This document shows positions 15,835-27,800 of a stretch of 64,000 nt of DNA, one piece after another. Both the position numbers and the translations under genes were made by a program. Each line of letters starts with the position of its first letter. Positions within the stretch are counted from its first letter, which is position 1. Source of the DNA: Ramazzottius varieornatus (taxonomy: Eukaryota > Tardigrada > Eutardigrada > Parachela > Ramazzottiidae); NCBI GenBank assembly GCA_001949185.1, contig BDGG01000004.1:4542554-4606553 (forward strand), given 5' to 3'. The notes beneath the pieces were generated by a model. It was not told the DNA's origin. It did not search any database and saw only the letters and a program-made list of their open reading frames with translations.

Positions 15835-16123
15835 CCGTTGACATTCATTCTATAGAGGTTCTATTCTCCGTAACTTCTCTGTGAGCTCTTCATGCAGCAA
15901 TACTTCTAATTATGTACATAGGTGTGCAGACCGTTTGTTCCAAATTCCAGAAGTACGTACCGTCGTTTGACATTTTATTCAATATAACTATCTTTTATTT
16001 AAACTTTGGACAATTGCTTGACCCGTAGTAAGGAAGGCACTTGCTGAGCATTACCAATACTTGGGTTGGCTTTTGTGACTAGACAAGATTGTCAGCTGAT
16101 TTCAGCTGGTCAACTGGTTTCGT
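15835..16123. other. Convergent 3' region between msrB and the EVA-1-like gene
   Basis: About 290 nt between two convergent stops. Presumed 3' UTRs. Nothing else seen. Confidence 0.5.
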
Positions 16124-19100
16124 TCACGAATAGAAGCTGCCATCGGTGGTGAGACGATGCATGGACCGCGATGAGTTCATGGGTTTCTTGCCATCGATAG
16201 AAAGGGAAACAGCGCGGGGTAAAGAGTTTCTGGGGGCATAGGAAGACCTGGTGGCCACCGTCAGGTCCACCGGCACGTCAGCTTCCTCGTTCTCTTCCGC
16301 AAAGCGGGTACTGTACAGTGGCATGCGTTGTTCTTTGAGGGCAGCTTGCTTGGAAGACGAATGGGATAGCTTGCCATTCTGCTCCCTTTCCCGCTTCCGA
16401 CTACGGTGTCGGGACACATAGTGGCCAACAATGATGGCCATCAGTATGACTAGTCCCACACCGGCAGCGGCGCCCGAGTAGATCATTACCGCTGTTCTGT
16501 TACCTGAAAGCGGCGAGTTCCCTCTTTGATTTAGATCAAGAACGTAGCGTATCATCCCGACCTTCGAATCAGACGTTAGGGTCTTCAGAAAGGCTTACCA
16601 GTGATCTTTTGATAGACGACGATCCAGTCCATGATTACGCTGATGTTTTCTGTGCAATTACACCGCGTAATGTCTTGTTCCTCCACCAGGAAACCTTTGC
16701 GGTTTCCGCCGTAGTAATTGCGGTCGGAAATACTTCCCGAAGATGAGTCAGGCTCTATGGCTTGAATGTCATGCGTTGTCGAAGAACGACCACCTATCAA
16801 TCACCAAAGGGTAGATTATCCCGCTATTCCTCCCCGTTGACTCCTATAGCCTATGGGTGATTATTATATAGTGTTCTGAATGCTAGAGTACGCGGTACCG
16901 ATTGAGTTGTGGTCTTCCGGGTCTCCGATTGAGTTGTGGTCTCCGGCGTCATATTCGTCGGACTTGTCATCGTGCAAGACGGGCTCCTTCTCCTTTGGTG
17001 AAACGGCTCGGTTCGATCCCTTGATGAGGATTCGTTGCGGAACTGCGAAAAGGTACACTATCGGGTATTTGGTGTTCCTCGAGAAACGCCTTATGTTGAT
17101 AGTAACTCATGACAGGTTGTTGTCGCGTACCGCAGGCGTACGAGACAACAAGGTACTTCAAAGTCCCTGCCGGACACTGGTCTCCGAAAGTAGCTTCATC
17201 GGCGAACAAGGTACAAGAACGTTCATTTTGACATTTAGTCATGGCCATTTCCGTTGCGAAACTCGAAAAACATTCTGTGGTAACAAACAAAATCGCCAAA
17301 CATATAGCACTAATGGTGTTTTTTTCCAAAGGGTTGGTGAAAGGGTTGGTTACGTACCGGGACTGTGGAAGCCTGGAGGTCGCGTTTCTTTGGGCGTCCT
17401 GTCCGGACAGACGGCGCTACCTGAACGATCCCGCCCAAACATGGCCGACTGAATGGCCAAACGATGCGTCGTCTTCTCGCACTCTAACTTCATCGTTTCC
17501 CCTTCGCATACCACTTGACTGTGAAAGACATCTGGAACCACATAAGGAAATAAGAAACAAGTTCCTCCAGCAAATCTATCTGGGAGGTTTGCAAATGAGC
17601 TCGACCAGACTGTTTCCCAAGTGGCGCACGTTTTCAGTGTTACTGGCTGATTTCGTGCGCTACTTGGAATAGCGGTCTTGTCGAGTTCGTTTGCCGAGTT
17701 CTGGTTTCTGTGTGTGGGAATGATTACTTACTGGGTTTGCATTTATAGGCCACTTCTAAATACTTCCATGTGCGGGGACAAGGGTCCTCCTTGAAGGTTT
17801 CGCCGTTGACCGGTATCCGGCACGTGGACCGATTCTTATCCTGACAGAGAGCCATCACTTTCTGCAAGGACAAGAAGGCCCATTGACCACGGGCTTTTCG
17901 GTAAGCTGGTAGATCGTACCGTTTTTTGCATTTTAGAGGGAGAAAAACTTCATCTGATTCTGTGTGAGAGGAATTATCGGTATTTTGGGCGGCATCTGTA
18001 CTTTGGCAAATTGAAGGCTTAAGGATTTGTCCTGACAGGCTTAACGAAGCAAATAAGGGAACTGGTGTGCATGTGCTTCCGACTGACGATATGCAGCTGC
18101 CGTTAGGGTACTCGTACAGAGACAGCCGGCGATTACTGTCGTTTCTGGGTCATTAATTACATCAATCAGAAAAATTAACCAAGAACCTCGGCTCTGTTCC
18201 TCCTGTGCCAGAAGCTTTTCTAGTCGAAACGATGCTCGGCGTGCTGCTTTACTGTGTGAGCGTTCCAAGTCTTGGCATTAATCCTTCCATTTTGCGAAAA
18301 AAGCATCTTATCCACGTAAACATTATCCATCAAAAGGCACTAGACACGAAAGATGGCTTATCCATCGGAAGCCACCCTGAAAGTGACACCTCGAATGCTT
18401 CCTCCTTAATTCCAAAAGGGTCATTCACTCCAGACGAGTTCGTCAAACATCTACTCTGCCGAACTCGGCGCATCATGATCATGTTCCAAGAGCTTTCTCT
18501 CGTTGACTACGGCTTTCCTTAATGACGAAATTAGGGAGGATGGTTTTCTTTTCGGATCAGGAACTCTTTCTTTCCTGACACGCTTTCAGTGTTGAGTTCA
18601 ATGTAGTCTGAAACTACTGGATGAGGTTTTCAAGCTTTCTCTGGTACTGTGTTGCGTTGCATGGTTTGATCTGGTATCGATCGAGAATGAGAATGATAGA
18701 TGTGGCCGACTAGAGTGATGAGATTGCACCCAAGAGGATATTATATGGAGAGATTAGTCCGACTTTTTGTCGGCAAAGATATTGTCTATGTTGAGGGTTG
18801 CAGGGTAATCGGGGCAAATAATGGCTCTTCTTTTGGAGATGCACTTATCAGTTCGATCGATTAACTTGTCCTCTCCTGCATGTACGTCCACTTGCAATGG
18901 CGCCTTAAGTCTTCCCATTCGTCTCTGTCGTCCTCAAAACACCGTGGACTGTCTTGCTTGAAACTAGCACCAACTTATGAAGCCTGCGGCAACCCTGACA
19001 AGAAGTTCGCAGTTATTATGAACTAATTGGCGTGAAGAAAAAGTGTGGACCTAATAAATGGGGAGGAGGAAGTGACAAAGACTCAGCAGCTGTTGACCCA

Positions 19101-19543
19101 CACCCTTCGGTTACCATCCACTCATGTTGCGGTGTGGACAATTACGAGTTAAGTCAATCAGCACCCAAGAGTATTAGCTCTTCACTTGGTGTCGATCTGT
19201 CTCTCATGGAAAAGTCTAGAACAGCCGCTAGACGTTGTCGACCTGTGGTCGCTTGTCTACCACCCAGTAACGTGTGGTAGTTTTTCAAGGCTTACCTGTT
19301 TACTGGAGGGTGTTAAGCAGTTCCTGGATTCTTCGTCGATATCGTATGAAGAGTGGAAAATACTGGCATTTGAGCGTTGTCCGCTTTGTACGGCAGTGTG
19401 ACAAGGTCGTTCTCTGCTGGAGACAAGCCTGCCGTAATTTGCAAAGACAATGTGGATGGAGGTTTTGGGCGGACACCGCATCACAAGCTCGTCGGTCTCA
19501 CAGGCGGCGCTTTGTAGCGTCCGTATATTGGCTGTCAGGAGGG
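16124..19543 (-). CDS. eva-1: EVA-1-like transmembrane protein with two SUEL-type galactose-binding lectin domains (5' exon missing)
   Basis: Exons found, from 5': 19296-19543, 17732-17861, 17358-17531, 17131-17274, 16899-17042, 16599-16793, 16124-16503 (470 aa after the first partial codon). Lectin domain 1 runs from ACETDELVMRC...FANYGR to FKEDPCPRTWKYLEVAYKC. Domain 2 runs from VVCEGETMKLEC...SAMFGRD to CPAGTLKYLVVSYAC. Both keep the SUEL cysteine pattern. A linker, one membrane span (MIYSGAAAGVGLVILMAIIV) and a Lys/Arg/Ser-rich cytoplasmic tail ending in TTDGSFYS follow. Two SUEL domains plus one span match EVA-1/EVA1C, an axon-guidance co-receptor for Slit in nematodes. The exon at 19543 needs an upstream phase-1 donor that brings the signal peptide; I could not place it. 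Junctions are phase 1 except the first shown (phase 0). The linker repeats DHNSIG twice. A palindromic repeat lies in the 17532-17731 intron. Confidence 0.85.
17583..17702. repeat. Palindromic intron repeat, copy 9
   Basis: In the 17532-17731 intron of the EVA-1-like gene. Right arm ends GTTTGCCGAGTTC. Confidence 0.8.
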
Positions 19544-21288
19544 CTGTAAAGAGATAACAGGATTGAAACACTAGACGCGATTCGTCATTGTACTCCAGCT
19601 TTTTGACATGGTATTTTGTGCACGCTCAAGAAAAAACATTCCATGCACTCGAATTAGCACATTAGGCTCATGTCGAAAATTCCCTAGGATCTCTCGTTGT
19701 GAAATTATTGAGATCTAGATGGCTCAAGTGGATGCCGTGATTTACTGCTTTACAGTGCTAAGAAATATGACTTTGAACATTACTCATTTTACATCAAAGG
19801 AATTTACAATGAAATATTAGCCTTTTCCGACCGAGGAGTGCAATCATCGAGATGATGGAGAGTAGTTCCTTGACTGAGCTTTTCTAATACAATATAGGTC
19901 GCGGCATGGTAAGGGAAGGGGTCCGCCCACGTCAACCAAATTCTGGACAAAGTAACACTGGGTCATGCCAAGAGTCCCCGAGAACTTGAGGTCCTGCAGC
20001 TCTTGGCGCCATGTTTTCTGAACCAGTTAACATACATTAAAATACACAAAGGTCCTAAAACTTTACCGGTTTTCTATCACGATTTCAATGCGAATGTTCT
20101 GGAAAACCTAATGTGAACGCTATTTGACCAAGAACCCCGTCGAAATGGTCCAGGATCGAGGTTGTGTACGAAATACTATGCAGTGGTGAAAGGAAACATA
20201 GTAGGGGGAAAATGGATATTGGTTGAGTGGCGCAATTACTAGCCACAGAATAGTCGATTGTATCCTGGCTTGTCTATTTGATTAGGAGTAAATGCAGTAC
20301 CACAAAGAAATCACTGTACCAAAAGATCGCCCATCACCCATCGATCGATTCTCTTGCACGACGCACCCTGAATTTTAAACTTAACTCCTTTTTCTCTAGC
20401 GGGTCGACAGGAAAAATTCGGCTCGCATCGACGAGATATCTTGACCTGATCCCGTGGTCTTTTATAATTCTACAAAATGAAATCTGTTGAATGAAGCACA
20501 GGTTATGTTTTGAATTTTCTACGGACACGGTACAGAGAAGTTTTGCGGGGAAAAGTCATTCGTGATTAAGGACGTGGAAGTCATAACTGTGTTTGAGGAG
20601 AATGATAAGACTTTATTAGAACACAAGCATCTGTCAGACTTTTTGGGTGAGTGCCATTGCGGCAGCCACACGAAACGACCGGTGGTCAGTCTTGGATCAC
20701 ACCATTATCCATGATATCCTTGACAAGCCCACCTCATTAAAATCTTCTTTCGCCACTTTACTGTCTTGCTTTACTACCCAGTATCTGTGTGGCCCATAAC
20801 GAAAGATGACCGGCCATATCAGCCGTTGGTTCCTTTCCGTTTCAGAGCGACAGCTGTGAGAATTCAACCACAGCAACACCAGTCATATCATATTTAATAT
20901 TGTATACTGGGGTGCGCCACTTGACGGAGTTCATCTCGCTGCCGTAATATTCTCGCAGGATAGACCGATCGCTTTAGTGAAGTTGGCCTGAGAAAACAGC
21001 CATTCGAGGTGTTAAGTGCTCTCTTTTTTGCCGTTATTACAGATGTGCTCAAAATTTATGAACCGCTTCCTTAAGACATATCCGCCCCTTCCTTCCTTGT
21101 CAAGTGCCTGCGCCACAATCTGTGCCTGTACTGTGTACTCCAAACTTTTATAGTGACTAACATGGGTCTTTAACGCGCGTAAGCGAACTCATAAACGGAC
21201 GGTGGGTTCTTTTCGAAATTGTACAGAGAAGCCAGATATCGTCAAGGATTCCTAAGGTAAAAATGGGGACGTTTTCTTGTTTAGGTAA

Positions 21289-21413
21289 TTGGGAACTGGG
21301 CAAATGAACTGAACCAGATCGTTGTCGCGAGTGGTGCACGCTTCTAACCAAGGACAATGACAATATGCGCCACTTGGGACGACGATCTGGTTCACACCAT
21401 TCGCCCACCTCCC
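21289..21413. repeat. Palindromic repeat, copy 10
   Basis: In the gene-poor region. Arms GAACCAGATCG / CGATCTGGTTC are an exact pair. Confidence 0.85.
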
Positions 21414-23602
21414 AAGTATCATCATAGCTTATTTCAGCTGTTGGTGAAGATTCGTTTCATGAGTTCGACCAGCAGTGGACACTGGACACGGCCAGTTTAC
21501 GATGGAAATTCTTACTGAATACCCGGTAACCAAATGTGTAATGCATGGCGTGTCATTCGTCTGGTTATATCTAACAGTAGCCCCGTTGTTACGCCGGCTT
21601 ATTTTCGCTTCGGGGTGTCAAAGCCGTGGATAAACATTTTTGCTTTCACAATATTCGAAGGCTTTGCTGTAAGCAACCCATTCGCGGCTGAATCAAACTG
21701 ACAGAATATTCATGACGTAATCTGTGTGCTTACTTGACGCGGATGGAAGAAATCGGGGTGGCGCATTTTTTGTTGAACTATCCGCCTGATTTGATTGCTA
21801 TTTAGTGTCGCTTTGAGGCCCATTTACTGGTCGATTCTTCCCATGGCTGGAAAAAGAGTTCCTCAGCATGATTGATGCCGGACATGGAAAGATCACAGCT
21901 CAGATCGACAATTGGGCCCCATCATCGATATTCGTGTTTGATTAGAGCAATAGAAGATCGGCTTAAATTTTTCTGGGCTAACATAGTGACACAAGGCGGA
22001 TGGAGCTCCTCGGCTCTTTTGTGCTACAGTATGATCGAATATGATTTACACTGCGCTCCTTGTGCATACATGCTTTACCATTGATCATTGCCAGGTCGCT
22101 ATTGTCCGCTAACACTTCCTTCGGGCCTCTTTTGCCACAAAACCTGCCGAGGTCCTAAAGAAGGCATCTCGGGTATCGATAGTGATAGACGATGGCTATT
22201 GTCGTTAATTCAATACCGGAAATACGACGCTGTGTCGAGCAGCGCTTGTTCTAATTTCCGCTCACCACCCAAAGCTTTCTCGTCCTGGCCAGATTCCTGA
22301 TCAAATGAAAGATTGTAAAATTGTACTGTTCAATACAAAGGTCCCATATTTCTCGTCCACAAGATCGATTTACGGTAAAGTAGACCAGCTCATGAAAGAC
22401 CACTTCCTGGTTAGGCATGATCAGGCATTTTCTTTGTACTGTCATCTTTATTCTTTCTCCACCATGGCCAAAAATTCTTTACTAGGATACTCGGGGTACC
22501 GAAGCTTGCAGAGTACTATCAGGTGCCTGGAATTTTGATGGAAGAACTCAACGCTAGCTTGCGTGAATAGCTTCCGGCAAAATGTCAAGTATGCAACAAA
22601 CAAGCTGTGCAGCTGCGAAAAACATATCGTTGCAGCACGTAACGACATGTAATACACTGGGTTCCTGGCACATACTCCCCCATGTTTATTAATGTTTTCA
22701 GCTAACTCTCAACGGAGAACCAGAAGTTTACATTGAACCGAGTGCACTGTTTTAGTCTACATAAACATAAAACACGGTGTTATGTCGTCTAAACTACACC
22801 GGTTTCTTCTGTCCCGTATCAGAGAAATTATGCCAAAAAATACATTCATTTTGTTTTGACCATTTTGATTTTTGCAAATTCTGCTGATTGGGCGTACCTG
22901 AGCAATTTATGCCTTTGAGCAGACAACAAAGAAATAGGAGGACGGGAGTTTGCCGTTCATTGCAGCTCAGGACCTCCGAAAAGTATTTCCTGCCGGCTCT
23001 CATATTAAACAAGCTCGCCGATTGTCCCCCTCCTTCAGAAACCAATCAACTTCAACAGCCTCGCGGGAATATATGTAGATGAAGCAAAAAACAGTCAAGT
23101 GGCCGCGTCGAACGGTCGTCACCAAAAGTCCGCCCAGAACAAAGCACATCCATGCGAACCATCAAAAAGATAATTTAAGCATAAAAGTATTACAGGACGG
23201 TAGTTGTCATCAATGAGAAATCAAAATAGTGATGGCAGTTATGTCCCCCACACAGCCGGGAGAGAACTCTGCGAACGCCGACAGCAACGGGTAACAACTG
23301 AGCTGCGATATCGCGACTGTCGATGCAACACAGTACAAACGCTTCTCATGGGCAACGGTGACATTTTTAAGCTATTTTCGACCATCTTTTTACAAGCAGA
23401 ATATGGGAAGATGTGTTACACGCAGCTTCTTGAGACTTGAACTAAGCCAGCTACTCGGGCCCAACCGCAGTAGCCGGCATCTTTTCCGGAATACTGCTCC
23501 ACTACGTATCGCTTATGGTGATGAAGCGTAGCGAAAGCTACCATTTGCAGCGAGCAGTATGACGTCACCTCGACCCTCCCATCGATCCACGCCCAGCACT
23601 TA

Positions 23603-24095
23603 CGTATTGCGGTACACGCACGACAAGATATTATGGGCCAGTAAAAATTACGGGTCAGTAAAAATTACGGGCCAGGCGGAAAAGACGGCAAATTTACACT
23701 TTGTATTGAAGTGAGAAACAGAATCGGACAAATGACGTAACATAGCAAAATTTAACCGTAGAAAATTGTCATGGACAATGGCCACCAGCTGATCAGCTGT
23801 TTTACTCTAACGCTTCAACGCCGCTGTCGACTTCCTCCCGGAAAAGCCTTTGACTAGCCTGAACTGTTGAAGGTGTGCGCGTTCCGGTAAATGGAGATCT
23901 AACTGTTTTAGCAAAATAACATGACAAGCTTTAGCTCCTCGGCCCAATATCCCGCACGTACGTACAGCAGTGCAGCCTTCGATGTCGTTGTCACTTGTAG
24001 CAAAAATCACCTGCCCGTGCCGCCGTAGCGAAAAGGCCTGGCCCGTAATTTGTACTGGCCCATAATATCTCGTCCTGCGTGTACGCATTTCCTTG
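23603..24095. repeat. Inverted repeat of about 60-75 bp arms (possible non-autonomous transposon)
   Basis: The left arm (about 23603-23676) and right arm (about 24034-24095) are reverse complements over TACACGCA-GAC-AGATATTATGGGCCAGTA-AAATTACGGGCCAGGC with few mismatches. The left arm carries an internal tandem duplication of GGCCAGTAAAAATTACGG. Ends and target duplication are not clear. Confidence 0.7.
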
Positions 24096-24879
24096 CGTAT
24101 CGTGGGTTTCTCGAACCGAAAGGGACTGTGTCCCGGAAGTGGAAAGATGAATCAGCGCACCTTTTACTTGGCAAGCTTGCGAAATGAATAAACCTCATCT
24201 GCTGTGCATCGTGCTTTGAAAGTACCTTGATGCTTCCGGATCCGGTACTGCGACTGGGGATTACTCGTGGCCGAAAGTATCTTCCGTCCTTGAACCTAGC
24301 GAACTCTGCATCCATAACTTTCCATAAATTCATGTTCGCTTTGGTCGATGGGTGAGAGTGTCATCAAGCCTCGCTTGCTGCCTAGCTTCGACAAAAGATC
24401 GTCTGTTTTTGTTCGATCTAAAAAGCTACGCCCGGAAACGAATCACGTATTGATCGCCAGAAAGGTTCGCTCGTTCCGATGGAATCATGGCATCTTCAGC
24501 ACTGATCTAATTATCCTGTAGGAAACCTTAAGTAGTCATTGCACACAGTACGAACTGCCTTCGAAAAGAGGCGGCGCAGATGGAGTTCTTGTTCACTTTT
24601 ATGGCATCGATACCTATATTGTTAAAACACATAATAATGGGACCATGAAGAGACCGGCTGCTAGATATATAACTAAACCATAATAATTCGATAAACTCTG
24701 CGTATGATACGAGGAGGAAAGTAAAGAGGGAAACACAATAAAATGAATGATAATAAAACTATCTTTTAATGTGAGAAGGTCACGACAAAGTGACTATTAC
24801 ACCTCTCTCTCTCTCTTTTATGTACAAGAAGATTAGAAAAGAGGGTACTGGCCGACTGCCAGATTATAAGAGCCTTAGA

Positions 24880-27800
24880 TCAAACTTCAACTTGCTGTGG
24901 CGGTTGAGGTTGCTCGGGAGGAACTGCGTCAGGGAGTGCCGGAGGAAGCGCGGCTTCGGCGTTAGGGCTGCTGGGCCTGGGTGGCGCCTGTGTCGTGCGA
25001 GGGGTGGGATCGTAATTGACCAGCTTCTTCCCTACCAAGAACCTACAAGGAAACCAAGCCTCACAATCTGGCCAAATGCAACCCAGCTACGCGAAGCAGC
25101 ATGAAGACAGGCTTGGGACCTTGGCAGACAAACTGAACAAGAGCGGTAATTCAAGCGGCGCACGCTTTCGGCCAAGATAACTGAGAATGTGCGCCACTTG
25201 AGAAAACAGCATCAACGCGTTTTTTTCCAGAGCTTCTATTGCTGTCTTCTTTCCTACGGAAATGCCTGGTAATCGTGCCGATCACGGCCTCATTATCATT
25301 TTCGTAGTAAAAAGGCAAAATTGGCTGGAATGCAAACGACCTCCTCAGTAACTGCCGAAGTTTGTCAAATTTTCACACCAAGCAAAACGTACAGTTCGTC
25401 GCGTATCTGGTCGTGGAGATGTTTGAAGTAGCCTAGGCTAGCTATGAGGGTCACGGCAGCAATCATGGTAACGAGGAACATTAGATGGGCCACGCTCTCG
25501 ATGGTGTGCGCCGGAAAGAAGTCTTCCACCGTGGCATCCTCGCTCAGCGTCAGCATGTTGTAGGTTCGAGCTAGAAAGTAGGGGAAGGAGAGGTAGAAGA
25601 GCAGCGGCGCAGAGATGGGCCAGATGAACTTTGTGAAAATGAAAGTGAGATTCATGTTCCGAAAGCCGTTGGCGTAAACCTGCAACAACGACTGCATTTT
25701 AACTTCCGGTCTCGCACTTTTGCGAGTTAGAGCCGCACTAACCTGTTCAAGTGCCAGTTTCCACGGATTGTTATCGTGCAAGGCTACCAAACAGAACGTC
25801 AGGAGGATCTTGACAATCAGCGCGCCGAAAACGTAACACTGCAAGAAAACCACATAAGTTCACTTATTTCACGGTCATTTTTTGATGTAAAAACATCAGT
25901 CGTCATCTCAAGTGGCGCACGTTGCCATTATATTCGGCTAAAGATATGCGCCACTTGAGAAAACGATCATGTGCAAGTCATTTGCCGACGGACTAGTTCA
26001 CGCATTTGGGTAATATCAATCAGTTTTAGTGAAGCAAAAGACCGTACCCTGTAAATCTGGAAGATGGAGGTCTGGTCGAAGAGCAGGGCCACTGGTCGAA
26101 GAGCCGTCACTTCAAACGTCAGGCCAATGAGTAGTGGCAGCCAGATGAGGATGGCCAGCGCGGCTATCACCGTCTTACCGACTACCATGGCCCAGAAGCC
26201 CCAGCTGATAGCCTGCAAGTCCAGTCTACTAGCTCTGACACTGCGACTGAGCATTCCGCCACCCTTCAGGATGACGGCGAGGGCGAAGAAGCCGGTGAAG
26301 AGAGTGTAAATGTCGTGAACCGCTCTGGAGCCAAACCAGAAGCCCAGCACCAGTCGGCCTAACATGACCGGCACCGTTAGCAACAACCCACTGGACACGG
26401 TCCCTGTCATGGCTAGCAAGGTCAGGAAGGCGGCGATGCGTAGGGGAAAGTAGGATGGCCTGATATAGTCTTGGGCAGGACGATGAGGTGTGACCAGCAT
26501 CAGGTCCAGCTGGTCGTGGGCTAGACCCAGGTCCCCGTCACCGTTGTTGTTATTGTTGTTGGCGGCGGCCACTGCGTTAGCCCCGCCGTTAGTGGCTGGA
26601 CGCGCTTGGTCACCTAGTAGGTAACTGCGAAGACCCAGCAAGTCCCCAACAGCTCCGGACCAGCTGACGATGACGTGCTTAGCGAAGCTCCGTAACGTAG
26701 ATTGCTGAAACAGCGACGGACCTGCAACAGAAAATATACCTAAAATCAATCGTCAATATTCCAATTTTTAGACACTTGACCATCTCTCGAATATTTGGAC
26801 TGTGACATCCGGGAGCTCAGCAGAGAAACACGACAAAACTGTTTTTTCACGTGGCGCACGCTACCAGCTGGACTCACTGGAAACGTGCGCCACTTGGGAA
26901 AACGATTTTGTCGAATTTGTTGGGAAGCTTCCATATCGACTTTTGGTCGATCGTTATTGCTCATGGCTTACCAATGTAATGTAAGATGGCAAACTGAATG
27001 GTCAGTTCTCCGATGGGCGACTCTTCCAGTAGCGCCAGGTTGTAGGGGAAGACACCTTTGAGGTTGCGACAGAGGAGCTTGACGGGGGCGTAAATGGTGA
27101 AGCCAATGACGACCACGAAGAGAGCCATGACGAAGGTCAGGTTGCGCACCGACTTGCCAATGGGCCACATGACCAGCTCCTTGAACGGGTTGGACTCTTG
27201 GTAGCTGCGGACAAACCACAGCAGACCCGGCCGCAGCGTTTCACGGGACAGCAAGACAAACCAGACGAAGTAGGAGATGAAGAGAACACCGATGATCCAG
27301 TGGATAAAGAGGAAGGTTCCCGGTGCCGTCTGGAAAGCCCGCAAGCGGTCTTGCAGCGTTACGTTGAACATTTCCATGCATGACACGTCGGCCAAACCAC
27401 CAAACATAGCCGGAAAGACTACCGCTTCCGTAACTGCAAAAAAACAGCTTCCTTGTCTTCCCTAGCTATGCTGATACATTTTTGCCAGTCATCTGTTATT
27501 TTCAGTGTTTATCAAAGCAGATCTTTTTTCACTGAATTGTTGTCAACATTTAAAGCTCGGCACACGAACTCGCAAACCTTTCTCCGAAGTGACGCACGTT
27601 TCTGGTGTTTATAGCCACCTATGTGCGCCACTTGGAAATACGTTCTTGTCGAGTTCGTCTTTCGAGCTCTCGTTTGACAAAATAGTGTCAAATATTCTGG
27701 AAAGAATATTTATTTGGTGTTTGATGGTTGGACGTTTGATATTGTGCACTGATTAGAGCGGTTAGCTGGACTTACAGAAGAGAACACCGGTTTTGGTAGC

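Larger units (their letters stand above)
19544..24879. other. Gene-poor 5.3-kb region
   Basis: No supported gene. Open frames here are short, unspliced and without recognisable domains. It should contain the missing first exon and promoter of the EVA-1-like gene. Structured content: a palindromic repeat at 21289-21413, half copies near 20218-20240 and 20911-20930, a long inverted repeat at 23603-24095, and a CT run near 24804-24818. Confidence 0.5.

Noticed and set aside
23807-24333. Two overlapping minus-strand frames of 93 and 108 aa
   Set aside because: They overlap in different frames, contain one arm of the inverted repeat, and match no family I recognise.
24804-24818. CT-repeat as a regulatory GAGA element
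   Set aside because: Short simple repeat just beyond the MARCH6 stop; nothing supports regulatory function.
25365-25392. MARCH6 ending in ...YVLLGVKI-stop
   Set aside because: A GTACGT donor at 25392 joins in phase to 24880-25042, restoring the conserved LVGKKLVNY C-terminus.
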